Notes: a model not told the origin generated them from the sequence alone. A stretch of 64,000 nt of DNA from Rhizohabitans arisaemae (GCF_025996515.1 NZ_BLRH01000009.1:248001-312000); one strand, 5' to 3'; positions 45,460 to 54,421 are shown, counted from the first letter of the stretch. Program-made: numbers and translations.

Positions 45460-46500
45460 ATGGCCGGAATCGAGATGACCGCCGAGGCACGCCAGACGGG
45501 CGAGGTGCTGGGCTGGAGCCGCGAACTGATCGACCCCGGTCTCCGCCGGGCGGTCGACACCCTGCCCGCCGCGATGCGGCACATCACCGGCTACCACTTC
45601 GGCTGGTGGGACGAGCACGGCACGCCCGCCGAATCCGACGGCGGGAAGGCGATCCGTCCCGCACTCGTCCTGCTGGCGGCCGAGGCCGTGGGCGGCGAGC
45701 CCGCCGCCGCCGTCCCGGCCGCGGTGGCGGTGGAACTGATCCACAACTTCTCACTCGTGCACGACGACATCATGGACGGGGACGTCACCCGGCGGCACCG
45801 CCCGACCGCCTGGACCGTGTACGGCCTCGGCGCGGCGATCCTGGCCGGGGACGCGATGCAGACCCTCGCCTTCGACACGCTCGCCGGAATCGGGCACCCG
45901 CGGTTGCGGGAAGCCGGGCGGATGCTCACCGCGACCGTGCTGGACCTGCTAGAAGGCCAGAACGCGGACGTGAGCTTCGAGCGGCGGCACGACGTCGGCC
46001 TCGCCGAATGCCTGACCATGGCCGAGCGCAAGACCGGCGCCCTGCTCGGCTGCTCCTGCGCCCTGGGGGCCCTGCTGGCGGGCGGCACCGCCGAGCAGGT
46101 GGCGCACCTGGGCGATTTCGGGCGGCTGCTGGGGCTGGCGTTCCAGCTCACCGACGACCTCCTCGGCATCTGGGGCGACCCCGCCGTCACCGGTAAGCCC
46201 GTCCACTCCGACCTGCGCAGCCGGAAGAAGTCGCTGCCGGTGGTCGCCGCCCTCACCTCCGGGAGCGAGGCCGGGGCGGAACTCGCGGCGCTCTACCGCC
46301 GGGACACCCCCCTCACCGACGCCGAGCCCGCCCGGGGCGCCCAGCTGATCGAGGCCGCAGGCGGACGGTCCTGGAGCCGCGCCCGGGCCGACGAGCTCCT
46401 CGCCAAGGCCCTGCACCACCTGCGATCGGCCAGGCCGGCGGGGCGGGCGGCGGGCGAACTGGAGGCCCTCGCCCGGCTCGCCACCCGGCGCGACCGCTGA
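45460..46500 (+). CDS. Polyprenyl diphosphate synthase, probable encapsulin cargo
   Basis: 346 residues starting 42 bases after the encapsulin, with AAAGGGGA upstream. The trans-prenyltransferase motifs are complete: GGKAIRPALVLLAAEAVGG, the first Asp-rich region LVHDDIMDGDVTRRHRPT, the KTGALLG helix, and the second Asp-rich region FQLTDDLLGIWGDP. It condenses isopentenyl diphosphate with allylic primers, giving a C15-C20 or longer chain. Family 2B encapsulins are known to pair with prenyl synthases as cargo. The N-terminus has only a short polar lead (MAGIEMTAEARQTGEVLGWS), not the long disordered tag of some cargoes, so the loading signal is unclear. Confidence 0.92.
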   Translation: MAGIEMTAEARQTGEVLGWSRELIDPGLRRAVDTLPAAMRHITGYHFGWWDEHGTPAESDGGKAIRPALVLLAAEAVGGEPAAAVPAAVAVELIHNFSLVHDDIMDGDVTRRHRPTAWTVYGLGAAILAGDAMQTLAFDTLAGIGHPRLREAGRMLTATVLDLLEGQNADVSFERRHDVGLAECLTMAERKTGALLGCSCALGALLAGGTAEQVAHLGDFGRLLGLAFQLTDDLLGIWGDPAVTGKPVHSDLRSRKKSLPVVAALTSGSEAGAELAALYRRDTPLTDAEPARGAQLIEAAGGRSWSRARADELLAKALHHLRSARPAGRAAGELEALARLATRRDR

Positions 46501-46557
46501 CCACATCCAGGCACCCCCTGGCGACCAGACGACCGACCGAGTCGAGGAGCCCCGCAG

Positions 46558-47817
46558 ATGACAGTCCGTGACATCCGGCCCGTGCCCGTCGGCGCCGCCT
46601 CCGGCCCACCGGCACCCACGTCGGCGCTCGTCGCCGACACCTTGATCGGCCCCGGTCCGGCGGTGGACTGCCCGGCCGCGCCGCTGCTCGCCGGTGAACT
46701 GCGCCGTCGTGGGGTGACCGCCGTACGAGGCCCCCTCCCCCTCCCGTCGCCCGGTGGGCAGGGGGAGGACTCGGCGGCGCTGGCCGTCCTGCTCCGGGCG
46801 ACCGGCGGGCCCGCGGGGCTCGGCGTGGCCGCAGACACCGGGGCGCGCCACCACGCCAGGACGGCCCTGGCCGCCTGGCTCGCGGCCACCGGGGAGCGGA
46901 GGATCCTGCTCGCCTCGCCGAGGTCGTTCTGCGCCGGGGTCGAACGCGCCATCGAGACGGTGGAGAGCCTGCTGACCCGGGAGAGCGGTCCGATCTACGT
47001 CCGGCGGCAGATCGTGCACAACACCCATGTGGTGTCGGACCTGCAGACCCGCGGCGCGGTCTTCGTGGACGAGCTGGACACCGTCCCGGACGGGGCGACG
47101 GTGGTCTTCTCCGCGCACGGGGTCTCGCCGGAGTTGCACGCCGAGGCCGACCGGCGGGGGCTCCGGGTGGTCGACGCGACCTGCCCCCTCGTCACCAAGG
47201 TGCACATCGAGGCCCGCCGGTTCGCGGCCCGCGGTGACACGGTGTTCCTCATCGGCCATGCGGGACACGAGGAGGTGGAGGGCACGATGGGTGAAGCCCC
47301 GGCGCAGACCGTCCTGGTGGAGCGGGTCGAAGACGTCGACGGCCTGGTGGTGCCCGACCCCCACCGGGTGTCGTACCTGACGCAGACCACGCTCGCGGTG
47401 GACGAGACCGCCGAGGTGATCGACGCCCTCCGAGCCCGGTTCCCCGCCCTGCGCGGACCCGCCTCCGACGACATCTGCTACGCAACGACCAATCGCCAGG
47501 AGGCCCTGAAGGACGTCGCCGACGAGGCCGGGCTGATCCTGGTGATCGGGTCGGACAACTCCTCCAACTCCCGCAGGCTGGTGGAGCTCTCCCACCGGCG
47601 CGGGGTCCCGGCCCATCTGATCGACGACACCGGGGACATCCGGCCCGAATGGCTGGCGGGGGTGGACAGCGTCGGGTTGACCGCCGGGGCCTCGGCGCCG
47701 CCGTACCTGGTCGCCGAGGTCGTCCACGCCTTGGGCGGCCTCGGGCCGGTGACCGTGGTCGAGCGTGCCGCGCCGCCGGAGAACGTCCGCTTCACCCTGC
47801 CCACCGCCGCGCGCTAG
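46558..47817 (+). CDS. ispH: 4-hydroxy-3-methylbut-2-enyl diphosphate reductase, N-terminally extended
   Basis: 419 residues. From about 120 it is a full Isp[33 protein letters not shown] and [14 protein letters not shown] hold the three [4Fe-4S] cysteines. HNTHVV, SAHGVSP and [14 protein letters not shown] hold the substrate histidines and the acidic residue. It makes IPP and DMAPP, the substrates of the prenyl synthase upstream. The first about 120 residues are extra: a Pro/Ala/Val-rich stretch ([20 protein letters not shown]), then a small alpha/beta-like region. This could be an inactive accessory domain or a targeting tag. The start follows GAGGAG. Confidence 0.93.
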   Translation: MTVRDIRPVPVGAASGPPAPTSALVADTLIGPGPAVDCPAAPLLAGELRRRGVTAVRGPLPLPSPGGQGEDSAALAVLLRATGGPAGLGVAADTGARHHARTALAAWLAATGERRILLASPRSFCAGVERAIETVESLLTRESGPIYVRRQIVHNTHVVSDLQTRGAVFVDELDTVPDGATVVFSAHGVSPELHAEADRRGLRVVDATCPLVTKVHIEARRFAARGDTVFLIGHAGHEEVEGTMGEAPAQTVLVERVEDVDGLVVPDPHRVSYLTQTTLAVDETAEVIDALRARFPALRGPASDDICYATTNRQEALKDVADEAGLILVIGSDNSSNSRRLVELSHRRGVPAHLIDDTGDIRPEWLAGVDSVGLTAGASAPPYLVAEVVHALGGLGPVTVVERAAPPENVRFTLPTAAR

Positions 47818-48398
47818 ACCGGGGGCAGCGGGTCGTACTCCATCTCGCGACGGATCTCCCGGGCCCGCTCCACTCCGGCGAACCTCGCCACCAGGTGCAA
47901 CGACATGTCGATGCCCGCGGAGATCCCCGCCGAGGTGACCACGTCCCCGTCGTCCACAAACCGGTCCTCGCGCCGCACCTCGACGCTCGGGTCGAGCTCG
48001 GCGAGCAGGTCCAGGCAGCTCCAGTGGGTGGTGGCCGGACGCCCCCGGAGCAGGCCCGCGGCGGCGAGGACGAGGGAGCCGGTGCAGACGCTCGCGATCA
48101 GCGGTGTCCGCTCCCGTCGTTCCCGCACCCAGTCCAGGTGCCCGGTGTCCTTGAGCAGCGGACGGGTCCCCCTGCCTCCCGGGTAGACCAGGACGTCGAG
48201 CTCCCCCACGTCGGCGAAGCCCCGGTCGGCGTGGAAGGTCAGGCCGTGGGCCGCGCGGACCGGACCCGGCGAGGTGGCCAGGGAGACCACCGACGCCTCG
48301 TCGGGGCAGGTGGTGGCCCAGAGGCCGAACACCTCCCACGGCCCGGCCGCGTCCAGCTCCTCCACCTGGTCGAACAGCAGAATGCCAATACGTTTCAT
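47814..48398 (-). CDS. DJ-1/PfpI-family protein (isonitrile hydratase-like)
   Basis: 194 residues from [20 protein letters not shown]. Class I glutamine-amidotransferase-like fold with [16 protein letters not shown], the nucleophile elbow [18 protein letters not shown] (Cys), [12 protein letters not shown] and [20 protein letters not shown]. This subgroup covers isonitrile hydratases and the sensor halves of GlxA-type AraC regulators; here there is no DNA-binding domain. The stop overlaps the ispH stop by 4 bases in convergent orientation. Confidence 0.88.
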   Translation of the reverse strand: MKRIGILLFDQVEELDAAGPWEVFGLWATTCPDEASVVSLATSPGPVRAAHGLTFHADRGFADVGELDVLVYPGGRGTRPLLKDTGHLDWVRERRERTPLIASVCTGSLVLAAAGLLRGRPATTHWSCLDLLAELDPSVEVRREDRFVDDGDVVTSAGISAGIDMSLHLVARFAGVERAREIRREMEYDPLPPV

Positions 48399-48456
48399 GT
48401 CCGCGATTATCCGGATAGGCCCAGGCAGGATCACCGGCTTTTCCGCCGGACCGACC

Positions 48457-48804
48457 TCACTCCTCGGGCGTCGAACCGATCTTGGCGACGGTGAGCAGGA
48501 CCGCGGCGTCCTCCATCGCCTCCAGTGAGTGGCGCATGGGCGGGACCACGATCAGCGCCCCGGTCCGCCCCTCCCAGGAGACGTCGCCCGCGATCAGCCG
48601 CACCCGCCCGATCAGGACCTGGACCGTCGCCTCCCCGGGGTTCTCATGCTCGTCGAGGGTGATCCCCGAGGTCAGCGCGATCACCGTCTGGCGGAGCACG
48701 TACGCGTGACCGCCGTACACGGTCTGCGCGCTCCGCCCGCTCGAGGTCATGGCAGCCCGTTCGAGCTGGTTGCGTGCGACGGCCTCCAACGACACCTTGT
48801 CCAT
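48457..48804 (-). CDS. Small cupin protein
   Basis: 115 residues, MDKVSLEAVARNQLERAAMT. A single cupin beta-barrel: GITLDEHENPGEATVQVLIG carries the H-E-N-P-G-E-A-T version of motif 1, and VVPPMRHSLEAMEDAAVLLT carries the second-motif His. Probably binds one metal; the function is unknown. No ribosome site is seen, and TATAGT lies about 7-12 bases before the ATG, so the mRNA may be leaderless. Confidence 0.85.
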   Translation of the reverse strand: MDKVSLEAVARNQLERAAMTSSGRSAQTVYGGHAYVLRQTVIALTSGITLDEHENPGEATVQVLIGRVRLIAGDVSWEGRTGALIVVPPMRHSLEAMEDAAVLLTVAKIGSTPEE

Positions 48805-48869
48805 GCTCGAACTATAAGCACGGCCTTCGATCACACCCCGTGACGGCACGCTGAGCCACCTCGATTCGG

Positions 48870-49685
48870 TCAGCCGCCCCCGCCGCCGAGGATCCGGGCG
48901 AACGCCGCAAAGGTCGGCGTACCCGGCTGCGGGTCGAGCACCGCGAAACAGACGTGATCGAATCGGGGCCGTCCGCCCAGCGCGGCGGCGAAGGCCCCCG
49001 CCACCACCGTCGGATCGTTGCGGAACACCCCGCACCCCCACGCCCCGAGCACCAGCCGGCGGTGCCCGTGCGCGGCCGCCACGTCCAGCACCCGGGCGGC
49101 CCGCGCCCGCAGTGTCGCCGGGAGCGAGGCCACCGCCTCCGGCCGCTCCCGCCCGACGGCGCCCGCGTTGGGCGCCGCCGCGGTCAGGAAGGTCACGCGG
49201 TACGGCTCGTCCAGCAGCTCACCCGAGTCGTCGCGGAACACCGGCACCCGCGGCGAGTGGACGACGTGGTCGCTGTACCGAGGATCCTGCCGGGCGCGAT
49301 GGTGGTCGTGGAACTCCGGGACCGCGACCAGGCAGGGGTACAGCGCCGACGACCTGGCCAGGCTCTCCTCCTGCGCCTGGGCGCCGTTGAGGAATCCGCC
49401 GCCGGGGTTCATCGCCGAGGCGAAGACGAGACAGGCGACGTCGGCGTCGCCGGCCGTCAACCGGCGCCCGGCCACCAGGGTGGACTCGTTCACCACCTCG
49501 ATCCGCTGCTCCGGCCGGGCCTCGCCGCCCGCAAGCACCTCCCCGGGCGGATGGAGCCGGGTGCCCGCCACCGCACGGGCGACGTCCTCGGCCAGGGAAA
49601 CCCGCCGCCCCGACCGGGTGGCGTACCCTCCCGCGTCCAGGATGTCCACCGTCTCCCGCGCGATCTCGCGGAACCTCGCCCTCAT
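48870..49685 (-). CDS. PARG-like macrodomain protein (TIGR02452/DUF2263)
   Basis: 271 residues of the microbial poly(ADP-ribose) glycohydrolase-like family. The catalytic loop is NPGGGFLNGAQAQEESLARS (N-P-G-G-G, then Q-E-E), followed by SSALYPCL, FLTAAAPNAG and LVLGAWGCGVFRNDPTVVAG. It should remove ADP-ribose from macromolecules in the cytosol. It lies just downstream, on the same strand, of the N6-adenine methylase gene with 162 bases between, so a link with DNA or protein ADP-ribosylation in that locus is possible but not shown. Confidence 0.92.
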   Translation of the reverse strand: MRARFREIARETVDILDAGGYATRSGRRVSLAEDVARAVAGTRLHPPGEVLAGGEARPEQRIEVVNESTLVAGRRLTAGDADVACLVFASAMNPGGGFLNGAQAQEESLARSSALYPCLVAVPEFHDHHRARQDPRYSDHVVHSPRVPVFRDDSGELLDEPYRVTFLTAAAPNAGAVGRERPEAVASLPATLRARAARVLDVAAAHGHRRLVLGAWGCGVFRNDPTVVAGAFAAALGGRPRFDHVCFAVLDPQPGTPTFAAFARILGGGGG

Positions 49686-49847
49686 GAGGCGCCATCATGA
49701 CCGGGCACCGATCCGTCGCACAAACCGATATCCATGCGGGTACGGCTGACGCGGCCCCTCGCGGCAGCCGGCCCGGCCATCCCTTTGAGGCGGATCTCCG
49801 GCTCCGCCCGTACCGGATCCGCGGGAAGGGGTATGCCCGTACCGGCC

Positions 49848-51722
49848 CTACGGCTGGAGGACGCCTTCGGCGAGTCCGTCGAAGCCGAGTCGGACCAGGG
49901 AACGGGCGAGCGAACCCGCCGCGCGGACGCCGTCCTCGAACTCCGTCAGGCTCCGGAACGCCGCGCCGTACGCGCGCTGCTCCTCGATCGGCAGACGCGG
50001 GATCCGCACCCGCCTGGCGTCGATCCTGGTCGAGGCCGACGAGGCGCGAGCCGTCCCCGCGCCGCCGGCGATCCGCAGGAACCCGGCGAGGAAGTGCGGG
50101 TCCACCCGTTCGGCGTCGACCCGGAAGAGCAGCAGCTGCGGGCCGAGGGCCACCCCGCCTTGGGAGATCACCCGCGCCACCGGATCGGTCGGGGTGAGCG
50201 GGGTGACGACGTCGCCGGGCTCGGTGAGCACCGTGTCGGGCGCGGGCACGGTCCGCCCGCCGGGTTCGCGACCCTCGACGAGGTCGGCCACGGTCAGCAC
50301 CGGGAGGTCGCCGCCGTCGACCGGGGTCTTCTGCGGCGCCTGGTGGACGGTGACGACCCCCGCTTTGACGAGTTCGCCGACGCTGGTGGCCGGCAGCTCC
50401 CGCCGCTCCCGGCGGACCCCCAGGTCGGGGACGGTGGTCGTCAGCATCGCGGCGAGCCGATCCCGCAGGTCGGGGAAGCGTGCGGCCGGGACCGGGACGG
50501 CGGCCAGGTGCCGGGGGGTGGACAGGTCGACCTCGTCGTCGAGGAGGTCGATGATGCGGACGACACGGCTGACGCCGGGGAGCTCGGTGCCGTCGGTGTC
50601 GTAGGCGTGCCAGGCCCGCTCCACGGCGGCCAGGTCCGGGCCCGCGTCGACCATGAGCACGCCGGAGGGGAGCGTCTCACCGGCGGCCGGACGGCGGAGC
50701 ACCCACAGGTCGGGGGCGGAGGTGGAGCCCGGGGCGGAGCCGGGCGGCAGGGTGACGACGGCCCGGAGCGCGCCCGAGCGCAGCAGGTTCCCGCGGACCC
50801 TGCGGCCGGGGCGGCGCGCGGCGGCGGCCGTCGGCATCATCACCACGACGACGCCGCCGGGCCGGACGTGCGCCAGGCAGTGCTGGACCCAGGCGAGTTC
50901 GGACTCGCCGCGCGGCGGCAGCCCGTACTCCCATCGGGGGTCTCCGGCGAGTTCTTCGTACCCCCAGGTCCGTTCGTTGAACGGCGGGCTGCAGAGTACG
51001 GCGTCGGCGCGCTCGCCCGGGAAGGCGTCGCGGCGGAGGGAGTCACCGGTCCGGACGACGACGTCGGCGTCGCCGCGGAGCAGCAGGCGGACGGCGGTGA
51101 GCCGCGCCGCGGTGGGGTCGATCTCCTGTCCGATGAGGCGGGGTGCCTTCGAGGCGGCGAGGAGCGCCCCGATCCCACAGCAGGGGTCGAACACGGTCTC
51201 CCCTCCGGCGATGGCCGCCATGACCGCGGCGATCGGCTCCGGGGTGACGAGGAGCCGCCGGGAGTGGGCCTCGGTGTACCGCTCGCACAGGAAGTCGAAC
51301 GCCGCACGCGGCCCGACCTCGGCGGACCATTCGGCGACCGCTCGAAGGAGGTCTTCCTCCAGTTCGGTGTCGATCCCGCCGGGCAGCCCGGGTACGGCCG
51401 CGGGGGCGGCACCGTCGCCCGGGTGTTCGCGCAGGTGGAGCAGGTAGGCCCCCACGTGTCCGACGAGGTCGCCGAGGCGCAGGTCGTCGTCGATGCCGCG
51501 CAGTCGCTGCCAGATCAAGTCGCCCGGGGAGGCGACGAAGGTCTTGTCGTGGCGGGTCGCCCAGCTTTCGACCTCCCGCAGGGAGAAGAGTGGGCTTGAG
51601 GCGGTTCCGCCGACGGGCTGGGGGAAGTCGTCGTACCGTTTGCGCCAGTTGCTGACGGCCGCCCGGCCTACGTCGGCGAGGCGGGCGATGTCCCCGGCGT
51701 TGACGGTCATGTCCTCGGCCAT
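49848..51722 (-). CDS. Orphan N6-adenine DNA methylase with specificity domain (M-S type)
   Basis: 624 residues. An N-terminal helix-turn-helix-like segment (IARLADVGRAAVSNWRKRYD) leads to a type I HsdM-like methylase: SRRLLVTPEPIAAVMAAIAG, motif I VFDPCCGIGALLAASKAP and motif IV VLCSPPFNERTW. The C-terminal about 220 residues look like a target-recognition or specificity region ending EEQRAYGAAFRSLTEFEDGV, as in HsdS proteins. No restriction subunit is present. It probably methylates adenine at an unknown site. The ATG at 51722 is 8 bases after GGAGG; an ATG at 51710 is also possible. It is divergent from a RecB/Cas4-like nuclease. Confidence 0.88.
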   Translation of the reverse strand: MAEDMTVNAGDIARLADVGRAAVSNWRKRYDDFPQPVGGTASSPLFSLREVESWATRHDKTFVASPGDLIWQRLRGIDDDLRLGDLVGHVGAYLLHLREHPGDGAAPAAVPGLPGGIDTELEEDLLRAVAEWSAEVGPRAAFDFLCERYTEAHSRRLLVTPEPIAAVMAAIAGGETVFDPCCGIGALLAASKAPRLIGQEIDPTAARLTAVRLLLRGDADVVVRTGDSLRRDAFPGERADAVLCSPPFNERTWGYEELAGDPRWEYGLPPRGESELAWVQHCLAHVRPGGVVVVMMPTAAAARRPGRRVRGNLLRSGALRAVVTLPPGSAPGSTSAPDLWVLRRPAAGETLPSGVLMVDAGPDLAAVERAWHAYDTDGTELPGVSRVVRIIDLLDDEVDLSTPRHLAAVPVPAARFPDLRDRLAAMLTTTVPDLGVRRERRELPATSVGELVKAGVVTVHQAPQKTPVDGGDLPVLTVADLVEGREPGGRTVPAPDTVLTEPGDVVTPLTPTDPVARVISQGGVALGPQLLLFRVDAERVDPHFLAGFLRIAGGAGTARASSASTRIDARRVRIPRLPIEEQRAYGAAFRSLTEFEDGVRAAGSLARSLVRLGFDGLAEGVLQP

Positions 51723-52067
51723 GCCCATCCTCCGTCTCTGCTCGCTGTGCCGACGTCGCGGCGGTCGTAGTGGACCTTACGGCCCGGGTACGGCTCCCGC
51801 CCGCGAAACCCGGTCCGGCTCGCGGGCTCCCCGCCGAATCGGGGCGGGGCCGTACCGGGAGAGATCATGCCAGCCCGCCGTATGCCGCCGGTCGCCACGG
51901 TCCCGGCGGTTCGGCCGCGTGGGTGGCGTCCGCTGTGATAGGGCTCTTCACGAGCGGGTTCTTCCCAGGCCGAACCCATCACTAACCGGGTTAGAATCAG
52001 CATTTTGCTTGTGAATGGCAATCACATGTGCTTCCCTGATACTGCTCTGTGAGAGACGAGGAGGCAC
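51723..52067. promoter_or_regulatory. Divergent promoter region with palindrome
   Basis: The 345 bases between the methylase and nuclease genes hold a GTACGG inverted repeat (51787-51793 with 51850-51856), a perfect CTAACC-G-GGTTAG palindrome (51982-51994) and TGTGA-N7-TCACA (52010-52026) in a local AT-rich patch. GAGGAGGCAC precedes the nuclease ATG. The palindromes are candidate operators for one or both genes. Confidence 0.5.
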
Positions 52068-53861
52068 ATGAGCCGGACCCTCCACACCGCGCTGACCGGC
52101 AACCCCGGCACCGTCCGGCTGTCGGCGAGCATGCTCGACCGGAGCGCCGACGACTGCGGGGACTTCGCCGCCGCCAAGGCCCGCCCCCAGATGTGGCCGA
52201 GCACCGGCGGGCGCCGCCGCTACGCCCCGTGGGAGACCTTCCCGCTCGGCCTGGTCATGAGCGTCCTCGACGCCGTCGAATTCGGCGGGGCCGACCCCGC
52301 CGCGGCGACCGCGGCCGCGATCGAAGGCAACCGCAACCCGGTGCACCCGGGGGCCGCCGCCTGGATCGCCCACGCCTGCGACACCTATCTTGAGGCGGCG
52401 GAGAGCCTCGCCGCGGAGCTCGCCGCGGACGGCGTGCCGATCGAACCGGAACGCCATCCGCGGATCGTCCAGGGCGGTGCCTCCCCGGCCGAGATGCGCG
52501 CCCTCACCGCCTGGGGACGCTGGTACGGCTCCCCCGACGGCACCGTCGTCGAGTTCCGGCGGTTGCGGATGCGCCACCCGATCGGAACACCCGACACCCC
52601 CTCGACCCTGGCCATGGGCTACATCGCCGCCGCGGGACACCGGGCGGCCAACCCTCAGGACGTCTACCGGACGATCCCCGTCCCGCTGCTGGAGCGCGGC
52701 CCGCGGCCCGAGCGGGTCCGCGTGGTGGAGATCGGGCTGACCGGCGGCGGCGTCAAAGTCCTCCTCGACGGTTCCCCCGAGGACGTCCACCCGCTCTACC
52801 GGGCCACGGCCGTACCGGTCGCCTCCGGCCTGCTGGACGGCGGGCCGCGCTCCCCCGGACGGGACTGCGCCGAATGCAAGCTCCTGGGCTCCTGCGACAC
52901 GCTCGCCCACACGCCCGGCCTGCTCGGGCTGCGCGGCCGGGGAACCCACCGCCGCACCTGGTCGATGACGACGGACCGGCAGTACCAGATCTGCCCGGCC
53001 CAGGCCCACCTGCGCGAGCTGCACATCCCCGGTGCCGAACCGGAGAGTACGGCGGTTCGCCGCGGCCTGCTCGTGCACCGATGGCTGGAGGTCGCGCACA
53101 GTCGTCCCGGAGCCCCGGCCTGCACGCGGCGGGACCTGCCCGCACCCGGCGAGCCGGACCTCGGCCTCGCCGAGCCCCTGATGGCCCCGGACGAGTACCG
53201 GGAGATCCTCCCCTTCCTCCGCAACCACCTGCCGATCTGTCCCCTGGACGGCCCCGGCCCGATCACGGAGGTCGTCCCGGAGCCGAGGGTGGCCTCCTAC
53301 GACGCCGAGGCCGACGTCGTGGTGATCGCCAGTCCGGACCTGCTGCGCCGGGCCGGGGGTGAGCTGGTGTACCGCGAGCAGAAGACCTCGGACGCGCACC
53401 GCGGCATCACCGCGGAGAACGCCCTCGAACTCGTGCCGCAGCTCGCCCTCGCCGTCTGCCTCATCGCCGACGGCGCGCTGGGCCCGGCGGGCGACTCCGG
53501 CGGGCGGGTGGAGCTGGAGCAGCTCACCCCGGTGTCCGGAGACCTGATCACGCTCCGGGTGTCGGATCCCGGGGTGCTCGCCACCGCACGGCGGATCGTC
53601 TCCGACCGCGCCCGCGGATGGCATGGGGAGACCGGTTTCCGGGCGACCCCCGGCCCGTGGTGCCGGTTCTGCCCGGTCTCCCGGTGGTGCGCGGACGCCG
53701 AACCGGCCGACTCCACCGCCACGACGCCGCTGCGCCTGGACGGGATGACGATCGACCCGGTCACCGGGGAGGTCCTGCGTGACGGTCCGAGCAGCAGCCG
53801 CGCGGAGGCCCTCGCCGCCGCCGTGACCGAGCCGGAGGACGACGAGGAGCCGCCGTTCTGA
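52068..53861 (+). CDS. PD-(D/E)XK nuclease with two Cys clusters (RecB/Cas4-like)
   Basis: 597 residues. The C-terminal part has the PD-(D/E)XK core: VASYDAEADVVVIASPDLLRR with the metal-binding Asp, and ELVYREQKTSDAHRG with the E-x-K. A PWCRFCPVSRWC cluster near residue 535 recalls the iron-sulfur C-terminus of Cas4/AddB nucleases. A separate CAECKLLGSCDTL cluster lies near residue 267. The N-terminal half is of unknown type. Full-length Cas4-like proteins are much shorter. There is no helicase domain. Opposite orientation to an orphan adenine methylase suggests a DNA processing or restriction-like pair; this is inference. Confidence 0.82.
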   Translation: MSRTLHTALTGNPGTVRLSASMLDRSADDCGDFAAAKARPQMWPSTGGRRRYAPWETFPLGLVMSVLDAVEFGGADPAAATAAAIEGNRNPVHPGAAAWIAHACDTYLEAAESLAAELAADGVPIEPERHPRIVQGGASPAEMRALTAWGRWYGSPDGTVVEFRRLRMRHPIGTPDTPSTLAMGYIAAAGHRAANPQDVYRTIPVPLLERGPRPERVRVVEIGLTGGGVKVLLDGSPEDVHPLYRATAVPVASGLLDGGPRSPGRDCAECKLLGSCDTLAHTPGLLGLRGRGTHRRTWSMTTDRQYQICPAQAHLRELHIPGAEPESTAVRRGLLVHRWLEVAHSRPGAPACTRRDLPAPGEPDLGLAEPLMAPDEYREILPFLRNHLPICPLDGPGPITEVVPEPRVASYDAEADVVVIASPDLLRRAGGELVYREQKTSDAHRGITAENALELVPQLALAVCLIADGALGPAGDSGGRVELEQLTPVSGDLITLRVSDPGVLATARRIVSDRARGWHGETGFRATPGPWCRFCPVSRWCADAEPADSTATTPLRLDGMTIDPVTGEVLRDGPSSSRAEALAAAVTEPEDDEEPPF

Positions 53862-53917
53862 CGGCCGCGCCCTTTACAAAGTAATCCGATCGCGGCCGTC
53901 CGCACTATGATCTTGGG

Positions 53918-54421
53918 ATGACCGCCCCCGCCATCCGGGCCAGTGCCCGGGTCCTGCTCACCGACCGCCGTGACCGGGTCCTCCTGCTCCGCCACCGCCC
54001 CGACGGGAACGATCCGGCCCGGCACGTCTGGTTCACCCCCGGCGGCGGTGTCCGGGCGGGCGAGGCCGTCCCGGAGGCCGCGGTGCGGGAGATCCGCGAG
54101 GAGACCGGCTACCCGCTCACCCCCGAGCGGCTCGGGCCGGTCGTGGCGACCTCCTCCGGACCGGCGGTCCTGGACGGGCAGGCCACCCACGCGATCAACT
54201 CGTTCTTCTTCGTCCGCGTGGACCGGCTGCCGCTGGACGTCTCCGGGCGCGAGCCGTACGAGCGGGAGTTCATCGTCGGCCACCGCTGGTGGACGGCGGA
54301 GGAGCTGGAGTCCACCGAGGAGACGATCCTCCCCGACGGCCTGCACCATCTCATGCGGATGCTGCTCGGCGGCGGCCTCCCCGCCGTCCCCGTGGTCCTG
54401 CCCTGGCGCCCGCGGATCTGA
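53918..54421 (+). CDS. NUDIX hydrolase
   Basis: 167 residues. The NUDIX box is complete: GGGVRAGEAVPEAAVREIRE followed by ETGY. Around it are VLLTDRRDRVLLLRHRPDG and SFFFVRVDRLPLD. It hydrolyses a nucleoside diphosphate linked to another group; the substrate is unknown. It is 56 bases after the nuclease gene in the same direction. Confidence 0.93.
   Translation: MTAPAIRASARVLLTDRRDRVLLLRHRPDGNDPARHVWFTPGGGVRAGEAVPEAAVREIREETGYPLTPERLGPVVATSSGPAVLDGQATHAINSFFFVRVDRLPLDVSGREPYEREFIVGHRWWTAEELESTEETILPDGLHHLMRMLLGGGLPAVPVVLPWRPRI

Noticed and set aside
45460-45560. Long disordered cargo tag on the prenyl synthase
   Set aside because: Only about 20 polar residues precede the folded domain, so I do not claim an N-terminal tag there.
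45949-48339. 796-codon minus-strand open frame
   Set aside because: Crosses the prenyl synthase, ispH and DJ-1-type genes on the opposite strand; shadow frame.
52010-52026. TGTGA-N7-TCACA as a Crp-type site
   Set aside because: Spacing is 7 rather than the usual 6, and the motif is short. Kept only as part of the promoter description.
51948-53624. 558-codon minus-strand open frame opposite the PD-(D/E)XK gene
   Set aside because: Shadow frame with Gly/Arg/Val-rich translation; the plus-strand gene has catalytic and Cys motifs.
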